Of a stretch of DNA of 64,000 nt, positions 43,581 to 52,295 are shown piece by piece (the first letter of the stretch is position 1; every line of letters starts with the position of its first letter). The DNA is from Sva-07 sp963716235 (GTDB lineage: Bacteria > Actinomycetota > Acidimicrobiia > Acidimicrobiales > Ilumatobacteraceae). Below the pieces are notes generated by a model. That model worked only from the letters and a program-made list of their open reading frames with translations. It was not told where the DNA came from and ran no database searches. Location: assembly GCA_963716235.1 (NCBI GenBank), contig CAVQTE010000030.1, forward strand, positions 186,001 through 250,000, written 5' to 3'. Position numbers and translations under genes: made by a program.

Positions 43581-44396
43581 TCAGGTGAGCGCGATGATCG
43601 ATCGCGTCGCCGTGTAGCACGCGACCACCACGAGCAGGATCACGAACCACTTCTGCAGGAAGCTGGGGTCGCGAGTGCTGGCCAGATGGCTCCCGACCAC
43701 GACGCCGATGAGGCTGGCGATGGTGAACGGCACGACGATGCCCCAGTCGACGGTTCCGCCCGGCAGCCGTGTGGCAAGCGCAACAGTCGAGTTGACGGCG
43801 ATGACGAGCAGTGACGTGCCGACGGCCTCGGGCATCGTGAAACCGAGGGCCAGCACGAGGGCAGGCACGATGACGAAGCCGCCACCGACGCCGAAGAACC
43901 CGGTGAGCAGGCCCACGAACGAGCCGGCGAGGATCACCTTGATCACGGTGATCGCGTCGATGTGCACCTCCGTCTGAGTTGTCGCCGTTTCGTCGGTGTT
44001 GGCGGCGGCGCCGGCCGAGCGGACGGGCGGAGGAGCGGATTGGAGGCGCCTCCACATGGCGTACGCGGCAACGAGCATCAGCCCGGAGAAGGCGAGCAGC
44101 AATGCGTCGGGGTCGGCGGATTCGTTCCAGCGTGACCCGAGGAGTGACCCACCGATTCCGGCAAGCCCGAAGATGGTGCCGGCCGCGAACCGGACCCGCC
44201 CGGCACGCCAGTGGGGGATGAGCCCGATCAGTGCGGTGATGGTGACGAGTACCAGTGACGTCGTCGTGGCGGCCTTGGGGTCCTGTCCGGCGGCGTACAC
44301 GAGGGCCGGAACCGCCAGGATCGATCCGCCGCCCCCGAGCGCCCCGAGCGACAGCCCGATCAGGAACCCGAGAGGTGACGCCAACAGTCCTCGCAC
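43581..44396 (-). CDS. TauE/SafE-family sulfite/anion exporter
   Basis: 271 residues from GTG 44396. Eight hydrophobic helices in two related halves (LGALGGGGSILAVPALVY and TGFFGVGGGFVIVPALVL are the duplicated motif), with a polar cytoplasmic linker between. The family exports sulfite, sulfoacetate or related anions. The gene is controlled from a leaderless promoter covered by an ATACCC-N4-GGGTAT palindrome that resembles CsoR/CstR operators, and persulfide-responsive CstR is known to control sulfur genes. No CsoR-family gene is in the window. Confidence 0.9.
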   Translation of the reverse strand: MRGLLASPLGFLIGLSLGALGGGGSILAVPALVYAAGQDPKAATTTSLVLVTITALIGLIPHWRAGRVRFAAGTIFGLAGIGGSLLGSRWNESADPDALLLAFSGLMLVAAYAMWRRLQSAPPPVRSAGAAANTDETATTQTEVHIDAITVIKVILAGSFVGLLTGFFGVGGGFVIVPALVLALGFTMPEAVGTSLLVIAVNSTVALATRLPGGTVDWGIVVPFTIASLIGVVVGSHLASTRDPSFLQKWFVILLVVVACYTATRSIIALT

Positions 44397-44408
44397 CCGC
44401 TGATTATA
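44397..44408 (-). promoter_or_regulatory. Leaderless promoter (TATAAT) of the TauE gene
   Basis: TATAAT at 44408-44403, 6 nt (CAGCGG), then GTG at 44396. Transcription would begin at or next to the start codon. Confidence 0.65.
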
Positions 44409-44421
44409 CCCCTGTGGGTAT
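44406..44421. promoter_or_regulatory. CsoR/CstR-like operator over the TauE promoter
   Basis: Perfect 6-bp arms ATACCC and GGGTAT with a 4-nt spacer (44406-44421). The palindrome shares its last three bases with the -10 hexamer, so a bound repressor would block RNA polymerase. The ATACCC...GGGTAT pattern is that of CsoR/CstR-family repressors, which sense Cu(I) or persulfides. Confidence 0.6.
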
Positions 44422-44430
44422 CTCTCCCTC

Positions 44431-44482
44431 CCGAAAATGCGGGGATTCGGTCACTGGGTGACCGAATCCCCGCACATTTCGG
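44431..44482. repeat. 52-nt palindromic repeat, family 3, copy A
   Basis: Outer arms CCGAAA/TTTCGG and a long inner stem TGCGGGGATTCGGTCAC against GTGACCGAATCCCCGCA. Related elements are at 59815-59867 and 59889-59941. This copy lies between two divergent promoters (TauE and typA), so it is not a terminator of either gene. Confidence 0.75.
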
Positions 44483-44538
44483 AGTGACGGGCTGCATCGT
44501 CGGCGTTCTGGGCCGATCGTTCGTTCGTGAACGGGCGA

Positions 44539-44552
44539 TAGCGTGGTTTGTC
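44539..44552 (+). promoter_or_regulatory. Leaderless -10 box (TAGCGT) of typA
   Basis: TAGCGT at 44539-44544, 8 nt, then GTG at 44553. Confidence 0.5.
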
Positions 44553-46478
44553 GTGTCCCCCCACGACCAGACCCTCCTCGAGGCACCGGCTGACGCCGAC
44601 GATGCCAACCTCCGGCGACGTGCCGACATCCGCAACATGGCGATTGTCGCGCACGTCGACCACGGCAAGACCACGCTCGTCGACGCGATGCTTCACCAGT
44701 CGGGTGCATTTCGCGCGAATGAGGAGGTCGCCGAGCGGGTGATGGACTCGGGCGACCTCGAGCGCGAGAAGGGCATCACCATCCTCGCCAAGAACACCTC
44801 GCTGGTGTGGCACGATCCCCGCAACGGTGACGACATCACCTTGAACATCGTCGACACGCCCGGCCACGCCGACTTCGGTGGCGAGGTCGAGCGGGCACTC
44901 ACCATGGTCGACGGCATCGTCCTGCTCGTCGACGCGGCTGAAGGCCCACTTCCCCAGACGCGGTTCGTGCTGCGCAAGGCGCTGGCCCGCAACCTCCCCG
45001 TGATTCTCGTGATCAACAAGGTCGATCGACCCGACGCCCGTGTGTCCGAGGTCATCGACGAGGTCTACGAGCTCTTCTTCGATCTCGATGCGAAGGAGCA
45101 CCAGGTCGAGTTCCCGATCGTGTACTGCTCGGGCCGCGATGGTTGGGCCACGCTCGACGTCGACGAATCCGACCGGCTGATCGCGGAGGGCAAGGGCGAC
45201 AAGAACCTCGCCGATCTGGTCGAGGTGTTGCTCGATCACATCCCAGCGCCTACGTACCACGAGGGCTTGCCGCTTCAGGCATGGGTCACCAACCTCGATG
45301 CGTCGCCGTATCTCGGCCGCCTCGCGCTGCTGCGTGTGATGGAAGGCGAGATCAAGAAGGGTCAGTCGGTTGCGTGGTGCAAGCGTGACGGCACCGTCGC
45401 ACGCGCCAAGATCGCCGAGCTGTTCCTCACCGAGCACCTCACCCGCGTGCCCGTCGACAGCGCTCGTCAGGGCGATCTCGTCGCCGTCGCCGGCATCGAA
45501 GAGATCTACATCGGCGAGACGCTCGCTGATCCCGAAGACCCTCGCCCGCTCCCCGTCATCACGGTCGACGAGCCGGCGCTGTCGATGACCATCGGGATCA
45601 ACACCTCCCCGCTGGCCGGTCGTGAAGGCAAGAAGCTCACAGCGCGTCTGGTGAAGAACCGACTCGATGCCGAACTCGTCGGCAACGTGAGCATCCGGGT
45701 GCTCCCGACCGAGCGTCCCGACGCCTGGGAGGTTCAGGCCCGTGGAGAGCTGCAGTTGGCGATCCTCGTCGAGCAGATGCGACGTGAGGGCTTCGAGCTC
45801 AACGTCGGCAAGCCAGTTGTGCTCACCCACGAGGTCGACGGGAAGGTGTTCGAGCCGGTCGAGCGAGTCACGATCGACGTCCCCAACGAGCACCTCGGTG
45901 CCGTCACGCAGCTCCTCGCCACGCGCAAGGGCCGTATGCAGAACATGGGTGGCACCGGATGGGTCCGCCTCGACTACCTGGTGCCTGCCCGCGGGCTCAT
46001 CGGGTTCCGCACAGAGTTCCTCACCGAGACGCGCGGCACTGGTGTCATCAGCCACACGTTCGAGGGCTACGAGCCGTGGGCCGGCGAGATCCGTTCGCGC
46101 CAGTCCGGCGTGCTGGTGGCCGACCGCATCGGCCCCGCGACGACGTACGCCATGATGAACCTGCAGGACCGTGCCGCCATGATGGTCGGCCCAGGAACCG
46201 AGGTGTACTGCGGCATGATCGTCGGCGAGAACTCACGCGCGGGCGACATGGACGTCAACATCTGCCGTGAGAAGAAGATGACCAACGTGCGCGCGGCCTC
46301 GGCCGACGAAACGGTGAAGCTCACGCCGCACCGGGTGCTGTCGCTCGAAGGCGCCCTGGAATTCATCGCCGACGACGAGTGCGTCGAGGTGACCCCGATC
46401 AACATCCGCCTGCGCAAGGCCGACCTCGACCCCACCAACCGGGCTCGAGAAGCCAAGCGCCGCTCCCAATCCGCCTAA
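44553..46478 (+). CDS. typA: Ribosome-associated GTPase TypA/BipA
   Basis: 641 residues from GTG 44553. RNMAIVAHVDHGKTTLVDAM is the P-loop with the TypA-type context, DTPGHADFGGEVERAL is switch II, and NKVDRPDA is the NKxD motif. EF-G-like domains III and V and the BipA-specific C-terminal domain follow, with GRMQNMGGTGWVRLDYLVPARGLIGFRTEFLTETRG spread along about 470-520. It assists 50S ribosome assembly and stress adaptation. A longer frame from GTG 44484 is open but lacks family similarity. Confidence 0.95.
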   Translation: MSPHDQTLLEAPADADDANLRRRADIRNMAIVAHVDHGKTTLVDAMLHQSGAFRANEEVAERVMDSGDLEREKGITILAKNTSLVWHDPRNGDDITLNIVDTPGHADFGGEVERALTMVDGIVLLVDAAEGPLPQTRFVLRKALARNLPVILVINKVDRPDARVSEVIDEVYELFFDLDAKEHQVEFPIVYCSGRDGWATLDVDESDRLIAEGKGDKNLADLVEVLLDHIPAPTYHEGLPLQAWVTNLDASPYLGRLALLRVMEGEIKKGQSVAWCKRDGTVARAKIAELFLTEHLTRVPVDSARQGDLVAVAGIEEIYIGETLADPEDPRPLPVITVDEPALSMTIGINTSPLAGREGKKLTARLVKNRLDAELVGNVSIRVLPTERPDAWEVQARGELQLAILVEQMRREGFELNVGKPVVLTHEVDGKVFEPVERVTIDVPNEHLGAVTQLLATRKGRMQNMGGTGWVRLDYLVPARGLIGFRTEFLTETRGTGVISHTFEGYEPWAGEIRSRQSGVLVADRIGPATTYAMMNLQDRAAMMVGPGTEVYCGMIVGENSRAGDMDVNICREKKMTNVRAASADETVKLTPHRVLSLEGALEFIADDECVEVTPINIRLRKADLDPTNRAREAKRRSQSA

Positions 46479-46479
46479 G

Positions 46480-48687
46480 TCAGGGGCCGGAGACGAGGGC
46501 GGCGTCGTGGAGGTCGATGGCCTCGTTGGCGTGGAGGCGCAGGCCGAGCACGTCCCATCGCAGCACACCGATGCGGCACCGCTCCCAACGATTGCCGCTG
46601 ACGTCGCAGTCCGATGCACCCCACTGCACGATGCAGCCACTGTCGCCGTCGCACACTGCGTTGCCGTCGACCAGTGCCTGCGAACCTCCATCGATGTCGA
46701 TGCCACGCATCGTGTGATTGACGAAGTTGCCGTGGACGTGCGCACCCTCGGTCCGTTCGAGGTGGATGCCCCACCAACGGGCGGTGATGTTGTTGCCGCG
46801 CACGACGACCGCCGTCGCATCGGACACCCGGATCGCGCACAGATGGTCGGTGAGCTCACTCGAATCGATCTCATGCCCGCCGCCACCGATCAGGTGCACG
46901 CCGACGTCCCAGCGCATGCCTGACAGGAGGCACCGTGACAACGACAGCCGGTCGACGCCGTCGGCGACCACGCCGGAGGCGGTGGTGGCGCGAATCAGTA
47001 CGTCGCTGGCCCGGACGACGACATGGCCGTCGATCCGACAGCCGAGCACCGTTGCCGCCGGCCCGCTGATCTCGACGGTCGCAGTCGGGAGCCAGGCGAT
47101 TCGGGCCGGGCCACCCGTCACGGTGAGATGTTCGAGGCGGGCGGCACCTTCGAGCGTGACAGCGGTCGTGCCGCCGCCGTCGATCACCGTGCGGTGACCA
47201 CCCAGTCCGCGGATCACCACACCACGCGGAACCGTGACCGGGCCGGTGTACACACCGTCACCGAGTTGCACGATGTCGCCCGGCGACACGTCGCGCATCA
47301 ACGGTGCCAGCGCGATCGGTTCACGCGGTTCGGGAAGGAACAGCGTGTCCGGTCGCTCGATGTCCGAACACACGATGCGGTACACACGGACGTCGTCGAC
47401 CCGACGCTCGCGCCGATCGCCGATCACTCGGGGCAGATCCAGGTGCAGGGCGTCGTCGTCCTGGTGGAAACGCAGGAGATCCAAGCCACCGGGCCCGGGC
47501 CCGACCAGTTCGACCGTGTCGACTCGGCAGCGATCCGAGCCGAGCGCGGCGAAGTGGGCGTGTCCGTCGATGTCGACGGCGTGCAGCGTGCCGCCGACGT
47601 CGAAATAGCGGACGTGTTCGTCACCCCAGGTCGTCCACGGCGTCGACGTGTTGAGCAACGATTCGTACCGGCGGATCCAACGTCCGGCATCGCGCAACGG
47701 TTCGGCCTGCAGTTCCGGAACCGCGCCCTCAGCGTCGGGGCCGATGCTGAGCAGGAGGTGTCCACCCTTGGCGACCACCTCGGTCAACAACGCGACGATC
47801 CCGTGACCGGAGAGATGGTGTTCGGCCCGCTCGGCACGGTTGTGGCAGAAGCTCGAGCCCAGGCCCCGACGCAACTCCCACGGCTCGTCGACGATGTCGG
47901 CGGGCACCTCGTACTCGAATGTGCGAACCGTGTCGGGACGGCCGGGCGGTCCGTCGTCGTCGGCCACCCACCATCGGTCGTTGAGCACGATGTCGGGATG
48001 GATCGACCAGATCCGCTCGAACAACTCCCGAGTTCGCCAGTGGTCGGGGCCATGGCCCCAGTGTCCGTCACCCCACAGCATGCTCGACCCGTACCGTTCG
48101 ACGAGATCGACCACGTGGGCGTGCAACACCTCGACGTAGTCGTCGCCCGGATACCGGGGATCGCCCCAGTCCAGCAGCGAGTAGTAGGTGCCGAACACGA
48201 GCCCGTTGCGCTCGCAGGCTGCCGCGTACTCGGCGAGCACGTTTCGCCGAGGTCCTCCCGAGAGCATCGTGCGATTCGTGTTCGGCGCATCCCACCAGGC
48301 CCAACCATCGTGGTGCTTGGTCACGAACACCGAATAGCCGGCACCGGCGTCGACGGCCAGTCGCGCCCACGCTTCGGCGTCGAACGCCTCGTAGGTCAAC
48401 AGTGCAAGGAAGTCGTCGTAGGTGGCGATGTGCCCCCACCGGTCGCGGTGATGGGCGAGCACCTCGACCATCGGGCGCGGATGAAGGAGAACATCGGTGA
48501 CGTCGTCGCCCATGTGACTGCGGTACCAGTCGGAGTATTCGCCGATCGGCGACCATGCAGGAACACTCGCGACGTTGGAGTGTACGAACAGACCGAAACG
48601 CCGCTCGTCCCACCACCTCGGCATGCCCATCGGAGGGCGAGTCTCGCGCGTCGCAGGAATCTGGACGAACTGCGGGGATTCGCACAT
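46480..48687 (-). CDS. GH29 alpha-L-fucosidase fused to a right-handed parallel beta-helix
   Basis: About 735 residues from ATG 48687 (ATG 48630 is an alternative). The first 400 residues are a GH29 barrel: WWDERRFGLFVHSNVASVPAWSP, VTKHHDGWAWWD, and the nucleophile aspartate in SSMLWGDGHWG. A linking beta domain follows. The last 260 residues (from about 475) are a right-handed beta-helix with repeating short strands (VEISGPAATVLGCRIDGHVVV, SGCIVQWGASDCDVSGNRW) like carbohydrate-active PbH1 domains. No signal peptide is obvious, so location is unclear. The fusion suggests action on a fucose-bearing polysaccharide. Confidence 0.82.
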   Translation of the reverse strand: MCESPQFVQIPATRETRPPMGMPRWWDERRFGLFVHSNVASVPAWSPIGEYSDWYRSHMGDDVTDVLLHPRPMVEVLAHHRDRWGHIATYDDFLALLTYEAFDAEAWARLAVDAGAGYSVFVTKHHDGWAWWDAPNTNRTMLSGGPRRNVLAEYAAACERNGLVFGTYYSLLDWGDPRYPGDDYVEVLHAHVVDLVERYGSSMLWGDGHWGHGPDHWRTRELFERIWSIHPDIVLNDRWWVADDDGPPGRPDTVRTFEYEVPADIVDEPWELRRGLGSSFCHNRAERAEHHLSGHGIVALLTEVVAKGGHLLLSIGPDAEGAVPELQAEPLRDAGRWIRRYESLLNTSTPWTTWGDEHVRYFDVGGTLHAVDIDGHAHFAALGSDRCRVDTVELVGPGPGGLDLLRFHQDDDALHLDLPRVIGDRRERRVDDVRVYRIVCSDIERPDTLFLPEPREPIALAPLMRDVSPGDIVQLGDGVYTGPVTVPRGVVIRGLGGHRTVIDGGGTTAVTLEGAARLEHLTVTGGPARIAWLPTATVEISGPAATVLGCRIDGHVVVRASDVLIRATTASGVVADGVDRLSLSRCLLSGMRWDVGVHLIGGGGHEIDSSELTDHLCAIRVSDATAVVVRGNNITARWWGIHLERTEGAHVHGNFVNHTMRGIDIDGGSQALVDGNAVCDGDSGCIVQWGASDCDVSGNRWERCRIGVLRWDVLGLRLHANEAIDLHDAALVSGP

Positions 48688-48710
48688 ACCTCGGCAGGTA
48701 GTTTTCCGTC
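48688..48710. promoter_or_regulatory. Divergent overlapping leaderless promoters for the GH29 and O-acetyltransferase genes
   Basis: TAGTTT (plus, 48699-48704) is 6 nt from GTG 48711. TACCTG (minus, 48700-48695) is 7 nt from ATG 48687. The two boxes share the TA at 48699-48700, and the start codons are 23 bp apart. Confidence 0.5.
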
Positions 48711-51137
48711 GTGAAGTATGTGCGCGGACTCGACGGGTTGCGCGCGGTCGCCGTGATCGTCGTCCTGCTCTTCCACGCACAGGTCCCGTTCTTCGGCGGC
48801 GGTTTTCTCGGAGTGTCGCTGTTCTTCACGCTCTCCGGATTCCTGATCACCACCTTGCTGTTGGCAGAACACGAACAGACCAACGATGTGTCGTTCCGAC
48901 GCTTCTACGGTCGTCGAGCCCGTCGATTGCTGCCGGCGGCATATGCCTGTCTCCTCCTGGTCGCAGCGTGGTCGGTGTGGTGGACAGCGTCACAACAGCG
49001 GTCGCTGCGCGGGGATCTCATCGCCGCCGTCGCGAACGTGGCCAACTGGCGCTTCGCCTTTTCGTCGAGCAGCTACCAGGACCTGTTCCTGTCGGCGCCG
49101 AGCCCGGTTGCGCACTTCTGGTCACTGGCGATCGAGGAGCAGATCTACCTGATCCTGCCGATCATCGTGCTGCTCGCAGCGCGTCGTGGTCGGCGCGTGC
49201 TCGCAGTAACCACGGGGGCGCTTCTCGCGGCGTCGCTGTTCGCCACGCTCATGACGGGAGACCGTGACATCGTCTACAACGGCACGCACACCCGGGCCGC
49301 CGAACTCCTGGTCGGGGTGGCGCTCGCACAGCTGGTCTTCCATCGCCGATCGACTGCACACGCGCCACGGCGCGGCGATTGGATCCCCGGAGCGCTCGCC
49401 ATCTCTGCGTTCGCCGGACTCGTCGTCGTGACGTCGATCGAGCAGGAGTGGATCTACCGCGGCGGCCTGCTCGCCGTTGCGTTGGTGTCGGCGGTGTTGA
49501 TCCATTCGGTGACCGATGGGAGGTTCCCTGCGCGGCTGCTCGAGGCGGCCCCGTTGGTCGCCGTCGGGGCCGTGAGCTACGGCATCTACCTCTTCCACTG
49601 GCCCGTCTTCCTACTCCTCGACGAGGCGCGGACCGGGCTGAGCGGAGTCACACTCTTCGGGCTACGCATCGCGGCAACTGCGGTGTTGACGATTGCCTCG
49701 TACCGGCTCCTCGAACAACCGATTCGTCGCGGACGAGTCGGAGCCCGCAACGGCGTGATGATCCCCGCTCTGGGTCTCGTCGCCGTGGTGATCGTGGGCG
49801 CGGCATTGCTGGTGACGGGCCCTGCACTCACCGTGACCGAGGAGCTGCTGTCCTCGGGTGAACAGTCGGTGGTCGAGTTCACCCCACCTGCACTCGGCGC
49901 AGGCGCCGGCCTGACGGTGACCACCGCCGACGAACCAGGCGATGTCCCAGTGACATCGGTACCGCCTCCGGAGCGCATCCTCGTGATCGGTACCGAGCAG
50001 ACGGCGATCACGTCATTGTCCCGCACCGATGCTCAGGTGATCGACGGGCTCCGTCCGCAGTGTCCGATCTCGTCGGCGGCGTCCGACGCCTGCGAACCGA
50101 TCGACGCCTGGTTCCGACGGCTCGCCGAACAGCACGATCCGACGGTGGTGGTGCTCGCCGTCGGGGCAGCGGAGGACGTCAACGCCGGCCAGCAACTCCC
50201 GATCGTGGGCGAAGCCTGGAAGGCCGCTGAACGCGAGGTGACAGCGGCCCTGGACGATGCCGCCGAGCTCGGCCTGCCCGTCATCGTCTACTACCCGACG
50301 GCGTCGCCCGCCCCGTTCGATGCTCACCTGGATCGGCTCGTGCTCATGCGCCCGTGGCTCGGCGATGTCGCACAGTCCGGCGATGAACTCATCGACGCCG
50401 TGACTGCCGCGACTGCGGCGACGTCTCCAGGCGACCGTGTCGCCGCGGAGCCGACCGACGAGCCGATGCGCGTCATGGTCATCGGGGACTCGACGTCGAT
50501 CAACCTGGCGAAGGCGCTCAACGACGGCGGCGACGGGCGACTGGAGGTCCTGTGGGCCGGGGCGAACGGGTGCCCACTCGTGGCGATCGATGGCTTCCGC
50601 GTCTCGTCAGACGTCGAGTGGTCGACGCCCGCGTGCGAGGCGTACGAACAGAAGTTGCCCCCGTTGCTCGACCGGTTCGACCCCGACGTGGTGCTCCTCG
50701 GCCTCGGCCCCACCGAGCTCACCGAGCAGCGATACGTCGGTGATCCGAACCCACACGTCGCAGGCGATCCCGTCTTCGCCTCGACACACGAGGAAGCGTT
50801 GCGGGCGCTGCTCGGAGTTCTCGACGAGGACGTCCCCCTCCTGATCGCAGACCTGCCCGCCGTCCGTGCGGGCTATTTCGTCACCGAGGAGATGGCCGAT
50901 CCGGGTCGTCTCGACAGCATGAATGCTCTCGTGGCGGGGGCGGACGAGCGTTGGGCCCAGGTCGAACGGTTCGACTACCGCGCACCACTCGAAGCGGCCG
51001 AGCTGGCGTTCGGTTCGATCCGCAGCGACGGCGTGCATCCCGACGCAGCGCCGATGGAAAGCTTGGCCAGAGACGTCTACGTCGATCAGCTGATCGACCA
51101 GGTCTTGGCCTGGCGCGCGAATCTCCGGGCTGGGTGA
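48711..51137 (+). CDS. Acyltransferase-3 / SGNH-fused O-acetyltransferase (OafA/OatA type)
   Basis: 808 residues from GTG 48711. The N-terminal AT3 membrane domain begins RGLDGLRAVAVIVVLLFHA and has about 10-11 helices, with the conserved RRFYGRRARRLLPAAY and FWSLAIEEQIYL. After about residue 390 there is an extracytoplasmic part ending in an SGNH hydrolase-like domain with VMVIGDSTSI (block I) and SDGVHPD (catalytic Asp-His). This architecture moves acetyl or short acyl groups across the membrane onto peptidoglycan or polysaccharide. Divergent from a fucosidase, consistent with glycan work. Confidence 0.9.
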   Translation: MKYVRGLDGLRAVAVIVVLLFHAQVPFFGGGFLGVSLFFTLSGFLITTLLLAEHEQTNDVSFRRFYGRRARRLLPAAYACLLLVAAWSVWWTASQQRSLRGDLIAAVANVANWRFAFSSSSYQDLFLSAPSPVAHFWSLAIEEQIYLILPIIVLLAARRGRRVLAVTTGALLAASLFATLMTGDRDIVYNGTHTRAAELLVGVALAQLVFHRRSTAHAPRRGDWIPGALAISAFAGLVVVTSIEQEWIYRGGLLAVALVSAVLIHSVTDGRFPARLLEAAPLVAVGAVSYGIYLFHWPVFLLLDEARTGLSGVTLFGLRIAATAVLTIASYRLLEQPIRRGRVGARNGVMIPALGLVAVVIVGAALLVTGPALTVTEELLSSGEQSVVEFTPPALGAGAGLTVTTADEPGDVPVTSVPPPERILVIGTEQTAITSLSRTDAQVIDGLRPQCPISSAASDACEPIDAWFRRLAEQHDPTVVVLAVGAAEDVNAGQQLPIVGEAWKAAEREVTAALDDAAELGLPVIVYYPTASPAPFDAHLDRLVLMRPWLGDVAQSGDELIDAVTAATAATSPGDRVAAEPTDEPMRVMVIGDSTSINLAKALNDGGDGRLEVLWAGANGCPLVAIDGFRVSSDVEWSTPACEAYEQKLPPLLDRFDPDVVLLGLGPTELTEQRYVGDPNPHVAGDPVFASTHEEALRALLGVLDEDVPLLIADLPAVRAGYFVTEEMADPGRLDSMNALVAGADERWAQVERFDYRAPLEAAELAFGSIRSDGVHPDAAPMESLARDVYVDQLIDQVLAWRANLRAG

Positions 51138-51187
51138 CCAACGTTCGTCGGGCATCGTCCGATGGCTCGTGCCGGCTCGGCGCCACG

Positions 51188-51201
51188 TATCGTTCGGCAC
51201 C
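51188..51201 (+). promoter_or_regulatory. Leaderless -10 box (TATCGT) of the LLM gene at 51202
   Basis: TATCGT at 51188-51193, 8 nt, then ATG at 51202. Confidence 0.5.
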
Positions 51202-52245
51202 ATGAAGCTGTCGATGATGATCAACTATTCGGGTGACTTCCATGCGGACGTCGACAAGGTCGTCGAGCTCGAGAAGGCCGGGCTCGACATGGTGTGGGTG
51301 CCCGAGGCCTACAGCTTCGATGCCGTGTCGCAGATGGGGTACCTCGCCGCCAAGACCTCGACGATCGAAATCGGCTCGGGCATCTTGAACGTGTTCTCCC
51401 GCACGGCAACGTGCATGGCACAGACCGCTGCGGGTCTCGACTTCGTCTCGGGCGGTCGCTTCACCCTCGGGCTCGGCGCCTCGGGGCCCCAGGTGATCGA
51501 GGGGTTCCACGGTGTGCCGTACGAGCAGCCGATGCCGCGCATCCGCGACTACATCAACGTGTGCCGCATGACGTGGCGCCGCGAGAAGGTGATCTACGAC
51601 GGCCCGACCACCAAGATCCCGCTGCCCGCAGGCCAAGGCACCGGGCTCGGCAAGCCGTTGAAGTTGATCAACCATCCGGTACGCGAGAACATCCCGATCT
51701 TCTGGGCGAGCCTCATGGGCCAGTCGGTGAAGAACACTGCCAAGTACGCCGACGGCTGGCTGCCCATCTTCTTCGATCCCGAGAAGTTCCACACGGTGTG
51801 GGGCGACGATCTGAAGGCCGGCCAGGCAGAGCGTGATCCCGAACTCGGCCAGCTCCAGATCTCGGCGGGTGGCATGGTGGCCATCGGTGACGAACTCACG
51901 GGGGAAGCGCAACAGCGGATCCTCGACTTCTCCCGCCCGAACACGGCGCTCTACGTCGGTGGCATGGGTGCTCGCGACCAGAACTTCTACAACACGATCT
52001 GTCAGCGTTACGGCTACGTCGACGAGGCGATCGAAATTCAGGATCTGTACCTGTCGGGCAGGAAGGACGAGGCGGCCGCCGCGGTGCCCGCCGAAATGCT
52101 CGAGAAGACGAACCTCGTCGGCCCGGTCGGCTACGTGAAGGAGCGCCTCGCTGCCTACAAGGAGGCGGGTGTCACCCACCTCTCGGTGAGCCCGGTGGGC
52201 GCCGACCCGGTCAAGACCATCGAGCAGCTCCGCGATCTCCTCTGA
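51202..52245 (+). CDS. LLM-class F420-dependent oxidoreductase
   Basis: 347 residues from ATG 51202. Signatures of the F420-dependent luciferase-like family: KLSMMINYSGDFHADVDKVV, GLDMVWVPEAYSFD, IEIGSGILNVFSRTATCMAQTA, GRFTLGLGASGPQVIEG and NIPIFWASLM. Closest in appearance to mycobacterial F420-dependent enzymes of unknown substrate. Cytosolic. A strong inverted repeat lies immediately after the stop. Confidence 0.9.
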   Translation: MKLSMMINYSGDFHADVDKVVELEKAGLDMVWVPEAYSFDAVSQMGYLAAKTSTIEIGSGILNVFSRTATCMAQTAAGLDFVSGGRFTLGLGASGPQVIEGFHGVPYEQPMPRIRDYINVCRMTWRREKVIYDGPTTKIPLPAGQGTGLGKPLKLINHPVRENIPIFWASLMGQSVKNTAKYADGWLPIFFDPEKFHTVWGDDLKAGQAERDPELGQLQISAGGMVAIGDELTGEAQQRILDFSRPNTALYVGGMGARDQNFYNTICQRYGYVDEAIEIQDLYLSGRKDEAAAAVPAEMLEKTNLVGPVGYVKERLAAYKEAGVTHLSVSPVGADPVKTIEQLRDLL

Positions 52246-52295
52246 ACGAGACGCAGGGTCAGACAACGCAGGGTCAGACCCCGCATCTCGTTCAG
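52242..52295. terminator. Bidirectional hairpin between convergent LLM and BatA genes
   Basis: CTGAACGAGACGCAGGGTC (52242-52260) pairs with GACCCCGCATCTCGTTCAG (52277-52295), with two mismatches. The loop contains a second copy of ACGCAGGGTCAGAC, a direct repeat. It overlaps both stop codons, so it can serve both genes as a terminator. Confidence 0.6.

Noticed and set aside
48669..48687. Possible relic of the family-3 palindrome (TGCGGGGATTCG, GCACAT) at the GH29 start
   Set aside because: Only half the element is present and it overlaps the reading frame, so chance similarity cannot be excluded.
46480..48687. Secretion of the GH29 protein
   Set aside because: No signal peptide at either possible start; left as unclear rather than called secreted.
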